DNA of 64,000 nt from DATAUK01 sp036268295 (GCA_036268295.1 DATAUK010000005.1:54462-118461), one strand, 5' to 3'. Positions 9,148 to 16,960 are shown, counted from the first letter of the stretch. Notes: generated by a model not told the origin, from the letters alone. Made by a program: numbers and translations.

Positions 9148-10293
9148 TCAGTCGAACAGGGACGCGGCGATCAGGTCGTTCATTACCTCGGTGGCGCCGC
9201 CGCCGATTCCGAGGATGCGGGCGTCGCGGTAGTGGCGCTCGACCTCGCTGTCGCGCATGTAGCCGGCGCCGCCGTGGAGCTGCACCGCTTCGTTGACGAC
9301 GAACGAGCAGGCCGCGACGGCCTGGTTCTTCGCGATCGCGGCCGGCGCGAAGACTTCTTCGCCGGCAGCGTGGCGGGCGATGATCGAGTGCGCGTAGGTC
9401 CGCGAGACCTCGACGGCTCGGGTCATCTCGACGAGCTTGTGGCGCACCACCTGCTTGGCGATCAGTGGTTTACCGAAGGCCAGCCGGTCGCGGGTCCAGG
9501 CGATCGTGAGGTCGAGTGCCCGCTGCGCGACGGCGTACCCGTGGACTGCCAGCGCCAGCCGCTCACCGGCGAACTGTTGCGCGACCTGGACGAAGCCACT
9601 GCCTTCGGCGCCGATCAGGTTGCCGACCGGGACTCGGACGTCGACGTAGGACAGCTCGCCGGTGTCACTGCAGAGCCAGCCCATCTTCGCCAGCCTGCGG
9701 ACCACCGAGAAGCCGGGGGAGTCGGTGTCGACGACGAGTAGCGAGACGCCGCGGTGCGGCTCGTCGCCGGTGCGCACGACGGTGGTGACGAAGTCAGCGC
9801 GGGTCGAGGAGGTGATGAAGGTCTTGGTGCCGTTGACGATGTAGCTGTCGCCGTCGCGGACGGCACGGGTGCGGATGGCGGCGACGTCGGAGCCGGCATC
9901 TGGCTCGGTGACGGCGAGCGAGCCGATCAGCTCGCCGGCGAGGGTCGGCTTGGCGTACCGGTCGAGGAGCTCGGCGTCGCCCGAGGCGATCAGGTGTGGC
10001 AGCGCGATGCCGTGGGTGAACAGGGCCGAGAGCAGACCGCTGGAGGCTCCGGCGTAGAGCATCTCCTCGGCCACGATCGTGATGTCGATGGTGTCGCCGC
10101 CCTGCCCGCCGGCCGACTCGGGGAACCCGACGCCGAGCAGGCCGGCATCCGCCGCGGCGCGGTGCAGCGACCGGGGCACCTCGCCGTCGAACTCCCACTG
10201 GTCGAGGTGCGGCACGATCTCGCGGCTAGTGAAGTCGCGGACCAGCGCCCGTAACGCGATCCGCTCTGGCGTGTTCCAGACGTCCTCGCTCAT
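9148..10293 (-). CDS. Acyl-CoA dehydrogenase (LCAD/IVD-like)
   Basis: FAD-dependent alpha,beta-dehydrogenation of an acyl-CoA thioester. 381 residues from the ATG of MSEDVWNTPERIAL, chosen because longer in-frame starts run back into the upstream gene. The N-terminal helical domain is followed by the FAD-binding strand LAVTEPDAGSDVAAIRT and the C-terminal helical domain with HGGAGYMRDSEVERHYRD. The usual C-terminal catalytic YEGT is replaced by IGGGATEV; a glutamate sits instead in FAGERLALA, the position used by long-chain and isovaleryl-CoA dehydrogenases. Eleven bases separate it from the AtuA-like gene, so the two are an operon. The substrate is unknown; branched or terpenoid acyl-CoA is an inference. 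Confidence 0.9.
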   Translation of the reverse strand: MSEDVWNTPERIALRALVRDFTSREIVPHLDQWEFDGEVPRSLHRAAADAGLLGVGFPESAGGQGGDTIDITIVAEEMLYAGASSGLLSALFTHGIALPHLIASGDAELLDRYAKPTLAGELIGSLAVTEPDAGSDVAAIRTRAVRDGDSYIVNGTKTFITSSTRADFVTTVVRTGDEPHRGVSLLVVDTDSPGFSVVRRLAKMGWLCSDTGELSYVDVRVPVGNLIGAEGSGFVQVAQQFAGERLALAVHGYAVAQRALDLTIAWTRDRLAFGKPLIAKQVVRHKLVEMTRAVEVSRTYAHSIIARHAAGEEVFAPAAIAKNQAVAACSFVVNEAVQLHGGAGYMRDSEVERHYRDARILGIGGGATEVMNDLIAASLFD

Positions 10294-10304
10294 CGTCACG
10301 ACAC

Positions 10305-12026
10305 CTAGTCCTCGATCAGGAAGATCGGGAGGTCGAAGTGTTTGCTGCGTAGCCATTCGCCGAGCCCTTTGGCCTGCGGATCCTGACGGGTCGAGGAGGC
10401 GACTCCCTCGCCGAGCAGGCCGTCGATCACGAAGTTGAGCGCCCGCAGGTTAGGCAGCTCGTGTCGGGTCATCTTCAGCTCGGCGGTCTCCGGCAGTAGC
10501 CACTTGATGCAGTCGACATCGATCGAGTGAGCAAGCCAGTGGTACGCCGCGTCGGTGCGCACCCACAGTCCCAGGTTGGCGTTGCCGCCCTTGTCGCCGC
10601 TTCGCGCGCCGACGATCGAGCCCAGTGGCACGCGCCAGATCGGCCCCCAGTCCTCGGGTGGGTCGGGCAGGTGCGGCTTAGTGGACGGCCGCCGTCGACC
10701 GGCTTCGCCCGGGTTGACGTCGATGTCGATCACCGTGCCGTCCTCGGTGACGACGCGGTGCTCGACCAGCGAGTTCGGAAGGTAGGCCGCCTGGTAGACG
10801 CCGTACGGCGTTGCATCGGCCGGTGGCGCGGTGATCGTCGCGCCGGGATAGCTGGCGAGGGCGATCTCGACCGCGGCGCTGGAGAACGGCCGGCCGATCC
10901 GCTGCGCGTCCTGGTCCTTGACCGCGACCGTCAGCCGCGCGACGGCCTGGTCGTTGGTCCCGGCGTCGTCGCGGTCGGTCCGGGACAGCGACCACTCGAC
11001 CGTCTGGATGCCCTCGAGCGTCGGCGCGAGCTGCCGCTTCACCAGATCGGCCTTGGCGTCGATATCGAGGCCGGTCAACAAAAACGTCATCGAGTTGCGG
11101 AAGCCACCGAGGGTGTTGACCGCGACCTTGGTGGTGTCCGGCGGCACGATTCCGCGAACGCCGGAGAGCATGACCCGGTCGTCGCCGCAGCGCTCGATCA
11201 CGATGGTCGAGAAGTCCGCGGTGACGTCCGGGTTCAGATAGAGCGGGCCTTGGATCTCGTACAGCAGCTGCGCCGTAACCGTGCCGACATCGACCAGGCC
11301 GCCGGTGTCCTCGTGCTTGGTGACGATCGACGTGCCGTCCTCGGAGATCTCAGCGAGCGGGAAGCCGACGTGCTCCATGCCGGGCACCTCGGTGAAGAAG
11401 GAGTAGTTGCCGCCGGTTGCCTGCGCGCCGCACTCGAGGACGTGGCCGGCGACCAGTGCGCCGGCGAGCGCGTCATAGTCGTCGCGAGCCCAGCCGTGCC
11501 ACCACGCCGCTGACCCGATCACGAGGGCGGCATCGGTGACCCGGCCGGTCACCACCACCTGCGCGCCACCCTCGAGTGCCGCCGCGATGCCCCAGCCGCC
11601 GAGGTAGGCGTTGGCGGTGATCGTCGAGGCCGGCAGCTCGACGCCGGCCGCCGCAAGCTCTTCGAGACGTGGCAACAGGTCGTCACCCTCGACGTGGGCC
11701 ACGTTGACCCGCAGCCCGAGCTTCGTCGCGACCTCGCGAATCACCGACGCGCAGCCGGCCGGGTTCAGGCCGCCGGCGTTCGCCACGATCCGAACCCCGC
11801 GCTCCCACGCCAGTCCCAGGCAGTCCTCGAGCTGACGGACGAAGCTCGTCGCATAGCCCCGGCTCGGGTCCTTGGCGGCCGATCGCCAGAGCAGCAGCAT
11901 CGTCAGCTCGGCGAGATAGTCACCGGTCAGGACGTCGAGGTCGCCGCCTTCGAGCATCTCCCGCATCGCGGCAAAGCGGTCGCCGTAGAAGCCCGAGCAG
12001 TTCCCGATCCGCACCGCCCGAGCCAC
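10305..12026 (-). CDS. AtuA-like protein (DUF1446, acyclic terpene utilisation family)
   Basis: 573 residues covering two parts: the long DUF1446/AtuA domain starting IGNCSGFYGDRFAAM, and the C-terminal AtuA-like domain beginning near PLGSIVGARSGDKGGNANLG and ending DLPIFLIED. The family is linked to acyclic terpene and citronellol catabolism in Pseudomonas, but its biochemical activity is not settled. It is the first gene of a two-gene minus-strand operon with the acyl-CoA dehydrogenase. The carboxylase and hydratase genes that usually complete an atu cluster are not in the window, so the pathway cannot be confirmed here. Confidence 0.85.
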   Translation of the reverse strand: MARAVRIGNCSGFYGDRFAAMREMLEGGDLDVLTGDYLAELTMLLLWRSAAKDPSRGYATSFVRQLEDCLGLAWERGVRIVANAGGLNPAGCASVIREVATKLGLRVNVAHVEGDDLLPRLEELAAAGVELPASTITANAYLGGWGIAAALEGGAQVVVTGRVTDAALVIGSAAWWHGWARDDYDALAGALVAGHVLECGAQATGGNYSFFTEVPGMEHVGFPLAEISEDGTSIVTKHEDTGGLVDVGTVTAQLLYEIQGPLYLNPDVTADFSTIVIERCGDDRVMLSGVRGIVPPDTTKVAVNTLGGFRNSMTFLLTGLDIDAKADLVKRQLAPTLEGIQTVEWSLSRTDRDDAGTNDQAVARLTVAVKDQDAQRIGRPFSSAAVEIALASYPGATITAPPADATPYGVYQAAYLPNSLVEHRVVTEDGTVIDIDVNPGEAGRRRPSTKPHLPDPPEDWGPIWRVPLGSIVGARSGDKGGNANLGLWVRTDAAYHWLAHSIDVDCIKWLLPETAELKMTRHELPNLRALNFVIDGLLGEGVASSTRQDPQAKGLGEWLRSKHFDLPIFLIED

Positions 12027-12120
12027 GTATGGACCTTATCCGCCCACCTCTCCGACGTGTCAGACCCACCGGGCGCTCCAGCGCCGGTGCGTTCTGACGC
12101 AAGCGACCGGTCGTGGCACC

Positions 12121-12126
12121 TAGGCT
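12121..12126 (+). promoter_or_regulatory. Candidate -10 element of a leaderless promoter for the Nudix gene
   Basis: TAGGCT fits the actinobacterial TANNNT -10 consensus and ends 7 bases before the ATG at 12134, so transcription would begin at or next to the start codon. No ribosome site precedes that ATG, which agrees with leaderless translation. No convincing -35 element is seen. Confidence 0.45.
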
Positions 12127-12133
12127 TGCGGCG

Positions 12134-12595
12134 ATGAAGCGGCTGGCGATGTCGGTGTTTCGCTGGCTTCCTCGGCCGCTGCGTCGGCTGCTGGTCCGCC
12201 TCGTCACTCCGTCCTACACCGTCGGTGCGGTGCTCGCATTGAAGCGGACCGACGGTGCTCTTCTCTTGGTCGAGCAGCGCCACAGCCCGGGCTGGGCGTT
12301 GCCCGGTGGTCTGCTCAGCCGCGGTGAGAGCCCGAGCGAGGGAGTCGTCCGCGAGATCGCCGAAGAGCTCGGCATCACCATCGATCCAGCGAAGCTGCCG
12401 CGACCGTTCGCGGTGGTCGCACCACGGGTACGCCGGGTCGACGTCGTCTATGTCATGACCACGTTCGGCGCCGTGACTGCCCGCCGCGGACCCGACACCG
12501 ACGAGGTCACAGGGGTCGGCTGGTTCGCGCTCGATGCGCTGCCCGAGCTCAGCGACGCGACCGTCGACATCCTGCGCGACGTGCGGCTGCTGTGA
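12134..12595 (+). CDS. Nudix hydrolase
   Basis: Hydrolyses a nucleoside diphosphate linked to another moiety; substrate unknown. 153 residues. A complete Nudix box (Gx5Ex7REUxEExGU) runs from residue 57: G LLSRG E SPSEGVV REIAEELGI. A basic, Leu-rich N-terminus (about 25 residues, WLPRPLRRLLVRLV) precedes the beta-strand core. The ATG at 12134 is preferred over an upstream GTG at 12113 because a TAGGCT -10 box sits 7 bases in front of it. The stop overlaps the start of the nucleotidyltransferase (GTGA), so the two are co-translated. Confidence 0.88.
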   Translation: MKRLAMSVFRWLPRPLRRLLVRLVTPSYTVGAVLALKRTDGALLLVEQRHSPGWALPGGLLSRGESPSEGVVREIAEELGITIDPAKLPRPFAVVAPRVRRVDVVYVMTTFGAVTARRGPDTDEVTGVGWFALDALPELSDATVDILRDVRLL

Positions 12596-13365
12596 CCGGC
12601 GATCTTGCGGCGCTGGTTCTTGCGGCCGGCGAAGGCAAGCGGCTACGGCCGCTGACCGAGCTGCGACCCAAACCGCTCTGCCCGGTCAGTGACACCACGC
12701 TGCTCGACCTCGCGCTCGATCGCGTTACCCCGCTCGTGCCCGCCGAAGCGATCGCGGTCAACGCCCATCACCTCGCCGACCAGATCGCCGACTACCTCGG
12801 CGATCGCGCCCACCTTTCGATCGAGCAACCCGAAGCGCTAGGTACGGCGGGTGCCGTTGCCGCGATCAGCGGCTGGCTCGACGGCCGCGACGTGTTGATC
12901 GCTAACGGCGACGTGGCGTTGCACCCAACGCCGGACCTCGCTGAGTTCGTTGCGGCCTGGGATCGCGAGCGACCGCGGCTGCTGGTCGTCGAGGATCACG
13001 ACGATCCGGACTTCGATGATCGCTGGCGCTTCGCCGGCATCTCGCTGCTGCCGGCCGCAATCGCCGCGACGCTGAAGCCCGAGCCGAGCGGGCTGTTCGA
13101 AGTGGTGTGGCGCAACACCGCGATCGATCGCGTCCCGACGTCGGCGACCTATGTCGACTGCGGCGACCCATCGGCCTACCTCCGCGCCAACCTGCTGCTC
13201 TCCGGCGGCGAGTCGGTGATCGGCGCCGGGGCCTCGGTCGAAGGGACGGTCGAACGCTGCGTGGTCTGGCCCGGCGCGGCGGTGGCCGCCGACGAGCGTC
13301 TGGTCGAGGTGATCCGCGTCGTCGGGTCGGATGGCGAGCCGCTCACTGTGGCGGCACCGCAGTAA
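12592..13365 (+). CDS. Sugar-phosphate nucleotidyltransferase family protein
   Basis: Probably transfers a nucleotidyl group to a sugar 1-phosphate. 257 residues with the NTP-transferase signature LAAGEGKRLRPLTELRPKPL at residues 10-29 and a metal-site Asp in IANGDVALHP near 105. A short left-handed beta-helix-like ending (ASVEGTVERCVVWPGAAV) sits at residues 220-240, much shorter than in GlmU-type enzymes. GTG start inside the Nudix stop. The coupling to a Nudix enzyme suggests nucleotide-sugar turnover, but the sugar cannot be named. MurU or mannose-1-phosphate guanylyltransferase relatives are the nearest by motif. Confidence 0.8.
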   Translation: MTGDLAALVLAAGEGKRLRPLTELRPKPLCPVSDTTLLDLALDRVTPLVPAEAIAVNAHHLADQIADYLGDRAHLSIEQPEALGTAGAVAAISGWLDGRDVLIANGDVALHPTPDLAEFVAAWDRERPRLLVVEDHDDPDFDDRWRFAGISLLPAAIAATLKPEPSGLFEVVWRNTAIDRVPTSATYVDCGDPSAYLRANLLLSGGESVIGAGASVEGTVERCVVWPGAAVAADERLVEVIRVVGSDGEPLTVAAPQ

Positions 13366-13405
13366 CGCTGCGGCGCGCTAACCGGGCGGCGGCGGGTTGC
13401 CGTCG

Positions 13406-13411
13406 TACCGT
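13406..13411 (+). promoter_or_regulatory. Candidate -10 element of a leaderless promoter for corA
   Basis: TACCGT ends 7 bases before the GTG at 13419, the same spacing as the Nudix gene has from its TAGGCT. There is no ribosome site between box and start. The repeated geometry supports leaderless transcription but rests on a six-base match. Confidence 0.4.
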
Positions 13412-13418
13412 CGGTCAG

Positions 13419-14393
13419 GTGATCCGCACTCGGCTTTACCGCGACGGCAAGTGTGTCGAGGAGGACTTCGATCCGGCGAGGATCTCCGACCACCTCGAGA
13501 CCGACAACTGCATCGTCTGGCTCGATGTGGAGGCCCCGAACAAGGACGACCTCGCATTGCTCGCCGAGGAGTTCTCGCTGAATCCGCTTGCAGTCGAGGA
13601 CGCGACGGCCGAGCGGCAGCGTCCGAAGCTCGACCACTACGACGACCACATCTTCATCTCGTTGTACGACGTCAGCCTCGACGATGAGACCGGCGCCCTA
13701 CACGCCCACGAGCTCGCCGTCTTCGCGGCGAGCCGATATCTGATCACGGTCCGCAAGTCGCCCGGCTACTCGATGGATCCGATCGTCGCGCGCTGGGACG
13801 ACAACCAGAACCTCGCCAGTCACGGTGTCGGGTTCTTGATGTGGGGCCTGCTCGACGTCGTCGTTGACGGTCACTTCCAGACTGTGCAGAAGCTGGACGA
13901 GCGGATCGAGGGCCTCGAGGAATTGCTGTTCGATCCGAGCAATACCGGCACGGCGGTGCAGCGGCAGTCCTTCGAGTTGCGCAAGTCGTTGGTGCGGATC
14001 CGGCGGGTGGTGCTGCCCACCCGCGAGGTTGTCAACGCCTTGATGCGGCGGGAGAACTCACTCGTCGACGAGGCGCTGATTCCCTACTACCAGGACGTGT
14101 ACGACCACGTGCTGCGCGCTGCCGACTGGACCGACTCGTTGCGCGACCTGGTCTCGACCATCCTCGAGACGCACCTGACGATCCAGGGCAATCGGATGAA
14201 CGAGATCATGAAGAAGGTCACGTCGTGGGCCGCGATCGGCGCCGTACCGACGATCATCACCGGCTACTACGGCATGAACGTCCTGACGTTCCCGAAGGGC
14301 GGGTCAGACAGCGGCGGCTACCTCGCGCTGATCCTGATGGCCGTCATCGTTGCCGGCCTCTACGCGATGTTCCGAAGACGCGACTGGCTCTAA
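13419..14393 (+). CDS. corA: CorA family magnesium/cobalt transporter
   Basis: Pentameric divalent-cation channel of the inner membrane. 324 residues: a soluble N-terminal alpha/beta domain, long coiled helices from about residue 150 (VQKLDERIEGLEELLFDP), then two C-terminal membrane helices. The selectivity motif GMN is intact in YYGMNVLTFPKGG near residue 285, followed by the second helix and a basic end (FRRRDWL). The GTG start is the first plausible one for the family; upstream in-frame codons encode Arg-rich text that is not CorA-like. Convergent with yajQ 38 bases away. Confidence 0.92.
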   Translation: MIRTRLYRDGKCVEEDFDPARISDHLETDNCIVWLDVEAPNKDDLALLAEEFSLNPLAVEDATAERQRPKLDHYDDHIFISLYDVSLDDETGALHAHELAVFAASRYLITVRKSPGYSMDPIVARWDDNQNLASHGVGFLMWGLLDVVVDGHFQTVQKLDERIEGLEELLFDPSNTGTAVQRQSFELRKSLVRIRRVVLPTREVVNALMRRENSLVDEALIPYYQDVYDHVLRAADWTDSLRDLVSTILETHLTIQGNRMNEIMKKVTSWAAIGAVPTIITGYYGMNVLTFPKGGSDSGGYLALILMAVIVAGLYAMFRRRDWL

Positions 14394-14431
14394 CCTCGCG
14401 CTCAATCTCCGCGCCTGAGCCCTCGCGGAAG

Positions 14432-14926
14432 TTAGCGGTAGTTCTCGAACTGCAGCGGGATGCCCATATCCGAGCCCTTCAGCATGGCGATGACGTCCTG
14501 CAGGTCGTCGCGCTTCTTGCTCGAGACCCGCACGCTGTCACCCTGGACCGCGACGTGCACGCCCTTCGCGCCCTCGGACTTGATCTTCTTCACGATGGCG
14601 CGCGCCTTCTCGACGTCGATGCCCTGACGGATCGAGACTGCGAGCCGCGAGGTGTTGCCACCGGCCGGCTGCGGCTCCTCGTGGTCGAGCGCCTTGAGCG
14701 AGACCTGCCGCTTGACCAGCTTTTCCTTGAAGACGTCGAGCACTGCTTTGACCCGGTCATCGCTGTTGGCCGTGATGACGACACCGTCGTCACCGCTCCA
14801 CGCGATCGAGGCGCCGGTGCCCTTGAAGTCGAACCGCTGCCCGATCTCCTTGGCCGCCTGATTTAGCGCGTTGTCGACCTCTTGGTGGTCGACCTTGCTC
14901 ACTACGTCGAACGATGCATCTGCCAT
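14432..14926 (-). CDS. yajQ: YajQ family nucleotide-binding protein (DUF520)
   Basis: 164 residues, the normal size for this family of paired alpha/beta domains. Recognised by the start ASFDVVSKVDHQEVDNALNQ, by RFDFKG and by the ending GSDMGIPLQFENYR. YajQ proteins bind nucleotides and, in Xanthomonas and Pseudomonas, cyclic di-GMP; the role in actinobacteria is not established. A strong GAGGAGG site lies 7 bases before the ATG. Divergent from the tRNA-Tyr gene. Confidence 0.93.
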   Translation of the reverse strand: MADASFDVVSKVDHQEVDNALNQAAKEIGQRFDFKGTGASIAWSGDDGVVITANSDDRVKAVLDVFKEKLVKRQVSLKALDHEEPQPAGGNTSRLAVSIRQGIDVEKARAIVKKIKSEGAKGVHVAVQGDSVRVSSKKRDDLQDVIAMLKGSDMGIPLQFENYR

Positions 14927-14987
14927 GTGACGACCTCCTCGGGAGAACCGCTATCCTGACCGTCGCGCGCACCCCGGTGTGAGGCAA

Positions 14988-15069
14988 GGCGGTTTGCCCG
15001 AGTGGTCAAAGGGAGCAGACTGTAAATCTGCCGGCTCAGCCTACGATGGTTCGAACCCATCAGCCGCCA
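14988..15069 (+). tRNA. tRNA-Tyr (GTA)
   Basis: 82-base cloverleaf with GGCGGTT pairing AGCCGCC in the acceptor stem (one G-U), anticodon GTA in the loop CTGTAAA, a long variable arm as expected for bacterial tRNA-Tyr, and a T-loop GTTCGAAC. Discriminator A at 15069; the CCA end is not encoded. A TATCCT -10-like box lies 30 bases upstream. Confidence 0.95.
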
Positions 15070-15073
15070 CGAA

Positions 15074-15101
15074 CGGCCGGTCCACAGCGGTGGGCCGGCC
15101 G
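15074..15101 (+). terminator. Hairpin terminator after tRNA-Tyr
   Basis: Arms 15074-15084 and 15091-15101 form an 11-bp GC-rich stem (one G-U pair) with a 6-base loop. It is followed by GTATTCTTT, a short T-rich tract. It lies between the tRNA-Tyr and tRNA-Thr genes and suggests separate transcription units. Confidence 0.7.
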
Positions 15102-15143
15102 GTATTCTTTGTGACGAGCGTCGCGTGTAACCTCGTCGCGCCC

Positions 15144-15219
15144 GCCCCCTTAGCTCAGTCGGCAGAGCGTCTCCATGGTAAGGAGAAGGTCTACGGTTCG
15201 ATTCCGTAAGGGGGCTCCA
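15144..15219 (+). tRNA. tRNA-Thr (GGT)
   Basis: 76-base cloverleaf: acceptor GCCCCCT pairs AGGGGGC, D-arm GCTC..GAGC, anticodon GGT in loop ATGGTAA, T-arm TACGG TTCGATT CCGTA. The CCA end is encoded (15217-15219). The gene ends 7 bases before the stop of the convergent PASTA gene. Confidence 0.95.
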
Positions 15220-15226
15220 CGATCCG

Positions 15227-15928
15227 TTAGTTGCCGGCCCGACATCCCTGGCTGCCGGGATCACCGACCTTGAGGGTCACGGTGGCGCTGTCGCCGACTA
15301 TCGAGCCCGGGGCCGGTGTCTCACTCGTCACACGCAGCGACCCGGTCGGGGTCGCGACCGTGACATTCACCAGAACGTTGGCCCTTGTCAGGTCGTTGAG
15401 GGCCGTGTTGATGTTGAGACCCTTCACGTTCGGAACCACGGCGGTGGGAAGCGGGTCCGCGGAGGGGGGGCCGCCGTTCACGCTCACCGCCAACGTGAGG
15501 GTGACGGTGGATCCCGCTGGCACCGTCTGTCCGGGAGCCGGACTGATTGCTCTCACGGCGTACCCGTTGACGCTTTCGTCGGCCCCGGTGATTGGCGCTG
15601 CGGACACATAGAGCGGGCGAAGTCCGGCACGGCAGAGCGCGGCGGTTGCCTGCGCCGGATAGTTGTTCGCGGCAGTGCCCGGCACCACGGTGCGAGGGTG
15701 CGTGACGCGCGAGCTCAACGTCTGGCTTGAGGATTTGCCTGCCTCCAGCGTGAGTGGCACAACGACAGCTGCGCCGACGACGGCGGCGACAGCAACGGCG
15801 GTGGTGAGGACGATGCGTCGTCGGCGGCGGCGCAGGACTCGTCCGTCCACCATCACCCGGTCGGCAATATCGCGGAGGTCAGGCTCGACGACGAGCATCG
15901 CCTCAAACGTCTCGATGAGGTCGGTCAT
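15227..15928 (-). CDS. PASTA-domain single-pass membrane protein in a sigma-factor operon
   Basis: 233 residues: a short cytoplasmic segment (1-37) ending in a poly-Arg stretch, one membrane helix (about 38-60, TTAVAVAAVVGAAVVVPLTL), then an outside portion with two PASTA repeats, near 90-148 (ATAALCRAGLRP..TVPAGSTVTLTL) and 163-225 (VVPNVKGLNINTALNDLTRA..). PASTA domains bind muropeptides or beta-lactams in PknB and penicillin-binding proteins. Its ATG overlaps the sigma-factor stop by 4 bases. The arrangement suggests a membrane sensor or anti-sigma partner, but the 37-residue cytoplasmic part is too short for a classic zinc anti-sigma domain, so that role is inference. Confidence 0.78.
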   Translation of the reverse strand: MTDLIETFEAMLVVEPDLRDIADRVMVDGRVLRRRRRRIVLTTAVAVAAVVGAAVVVPLTLEAGKSSSQTLSSRVTHPRTVVPGTAANNYPAQATAALCRAGLRPLYVSAAPITGADESVNGYAVRAISPAPGQTVPAGSTVTLTLAVSVNGGPPSADPLPTAVVPNVKGLNINTALNDLTRANVLVNVTVATPTGSLRVTSETPAPGSIVGDSATVTLKVGDPGSQGCRAGN

Positions 15929-16452
15929 GTGATCTCCTCTGCGATGCGGACGAGCGGCTCGTCGGTGTGGATGAGCGCTCGCAGCGTGTCGAGCGCTCTC
16001 GACGTCTGGCTTTTGACCGTGCCGGTCGAGCAGCCGAGAATCTCGGCGGTCTCGGCCACCGAGGCGTCGACCCAGAAGCGGAGCACCAGAGCGACCCGCT
16101 GCCGGGTCGGCAGCGTTCCAAGCGCGCGGACCAGCTCGCCTCGCAGGTCGCTCGACGCCAGCGCGACGGCCTCGTATCCGTAGTCAGGCAAGCCGACGAC
16201 GCAGACCTCACGGCGCCACGGCCGGCGGCGTTCGTCGATCACGACGTTCGCGAGGATCCGCCGCGCGTAGCCGTCAGCGCCGCGCTCGTCGATCCGGTGC
16301 CATGCGGCGTACAGCTTCGTCAGTGCGATCTGGACGACGTCCTCGGCGCGCTGCCAGTCACCGCACATCAGGTATGCCTCGTGGCGCAGCATCCGCTGGC
16401 GGGACACAACGAACTCCCGGAACGCCGAGTCCGATGTCCGCGAGTCCGTCAC
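15925..16452 (-). CDS. SigE-family ECF RNA polymerase sigma factor
   Basis: 175 residues. Region 2 is visible at FREFVVSRQRMLRHEAYLMC..AEDVVQIALTKLYAAW (residues 11-50) and region 4 at LPTRQRVALVLRFWVD..VAETAEILGCSTGTVKSQTS (about 113-150), with the helix-turn-helix at the end. No extra C-terminal domain is present. GTG start. An ECF-like promoter motif sits directly upstream and would make the gene autoregulated. The downstream PASTA protein, overlapping by 4 bases, is the likely partner. Confidence 0.88.
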   Translation of the reverse strand: MTDSRTSDSAFREFVVSRQRMLRHEAYLMCGDWQRAEDVVQIALTKLYAAWHRIDERGADGYARRILANVVIDERRRPWRREVCVVGLPDYGYEAVALASSDLRGELVRALGTLPTRQRVALVLRFWVDASVAETAEILGCSTGTVKSQTSRALDTLRALIHTDEPLVRIAEEIT

Positions 16453-16462
16453 AACAGGTATT

Positions 16463-16490
16463 ACGGAACCCGATTGACCGCCGGTTGTCA
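16463..16490 (-). promoter_or_regulatory. Candidate ECF-type promoter of the sigma-factor operon
   Basis: On the minus strand TGACAACC is followed after 17 bases by CGTAAT, close to the AAC...CGT pattern of ECF promoters. The -10-like CGT lies 10 bases before the GTG start of the sigma gene, so the transcript would be almost leaderless. This is the pattern expected if the sigma factor drives its own operon. Confidence 0.45.
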
Positions 16491-16569
16491 GCCTTCGGCC
16501 TCCGCAAGCCCGCGAAGGTCTATTCGGGTTGCGCGCTGTGGCAACATGGTGGCGGTCCTTTGGACTAGC

Positions 16570-16643
16570 GGCGGAGTAGCTCAGCCTGGTAGAGCAAGCG
16601 GCTCATAATCGCTGTGTCGCCGGTTCAAGTCCGGCCTCCGCTA
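16570..16643 (+). tRNA. tRNA-Met (CAT), elongator type
   Basis: 74-base cloverleaf: acceptor GGCGGAG pairs CTCCGCT with a first G-U pair typical of elongator tRNA-Met, D-arm GCTC..GAGC, anticodon CAT in GGCTCATAATC, T-arm GCCGG TTCAAGT CCGGC. It lacks the initiator hallmarks (C1 mismatch and three G-C pairs in the anticodon stem). Confidence 0.93.
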
Positions 16644-16656
16644 CCCATCCGGCGGT

Positions 16657-16677
16657 CGGGCTATCCTGAATAGCCCG
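16657..16677 (+). terminator. Hairpin between tRNA-Met and rpmG
   Basis: CGGGCTAT (16657-16664) pairs perfectly with ATAGCCCG (16670-16677) around a 5-base loop, with further partial pairing outside. It probably ends the tRNA-Met transcript. The same segment includes TATCCT, which could also be a -10 box for rpmG, so its role is ambiguous. Confidence 0.45.
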
Positions 16678-16748
16678 GCCACCGCTGGTGGTCACCCACG
16701 TTCATCGGCTCGAGGCGTGTCGCCCGAGCCCGCAGAGAGGTCAGCACA

Positions 16749-16913
16749 GTGGCAGCCACCGACGTACGTCCGAAGATCACGTTGGCATGCGCCGAGTGCA
16801 AGCACCGCAACTACATCACCAAGAAGAACCGGCGCAACGACCCGGATCGCTTGGAGCTCAAGAAGTTTTGCCCTAACTGCCGCTGCCACCAACCTCACCG
16901 CGAAACCCGCTGA
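16749..16913 (+). CDS. rpmG: 50S ribosomal protein L33, zinc-binding type
   Basis: 54 residues starting at a GTG with GAGAGG 8 bases upstream. The product reads VAATDVRPKITLACAECKH and then FCPNCRCHQPHRETR: two CxxC pairs, the zinc-binding (C+) form of L33. Actinobacteria usually carry this copy just before hadA-hadB and the secE-nusG cluster, and the same neighbourhood is seen here, although hadA is not found. Confidence 0.95.
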   Translation: MAATDVRPKITLACAECKHRNYITKKNRRNDPDRLELKKFCPNCRCHQPHRETR

Positions 16914-16943
16914 CCCGCACGCTGGCGGCGTTCTCCCTCGCTT

Positions 16944-16960
16944 GCGGGCCTTAAGCCCGC
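16944..16960. terminator. Short hairpin downstream of rpmG
   Basis: GCGGGC (16944-16949) and GCCCGC (16955-16960) form a 6-bp stem with loop CTTAA. No T-run follows. It is the only structured element I see between rpmG and the cyclase remnant; the rest of 16914-17160 shows no supportable gene. Confidence 0.35.

Noticed and set aside
9148..10293. Acyl-CoA dehydrogenase as a dead enzyme because YEGT is missing
   Set aside because: Long-chain and isovaleryl-CoA dehydrogenases place the catalytic glutamate elsewhere, and a matching GERLALA motif is present.
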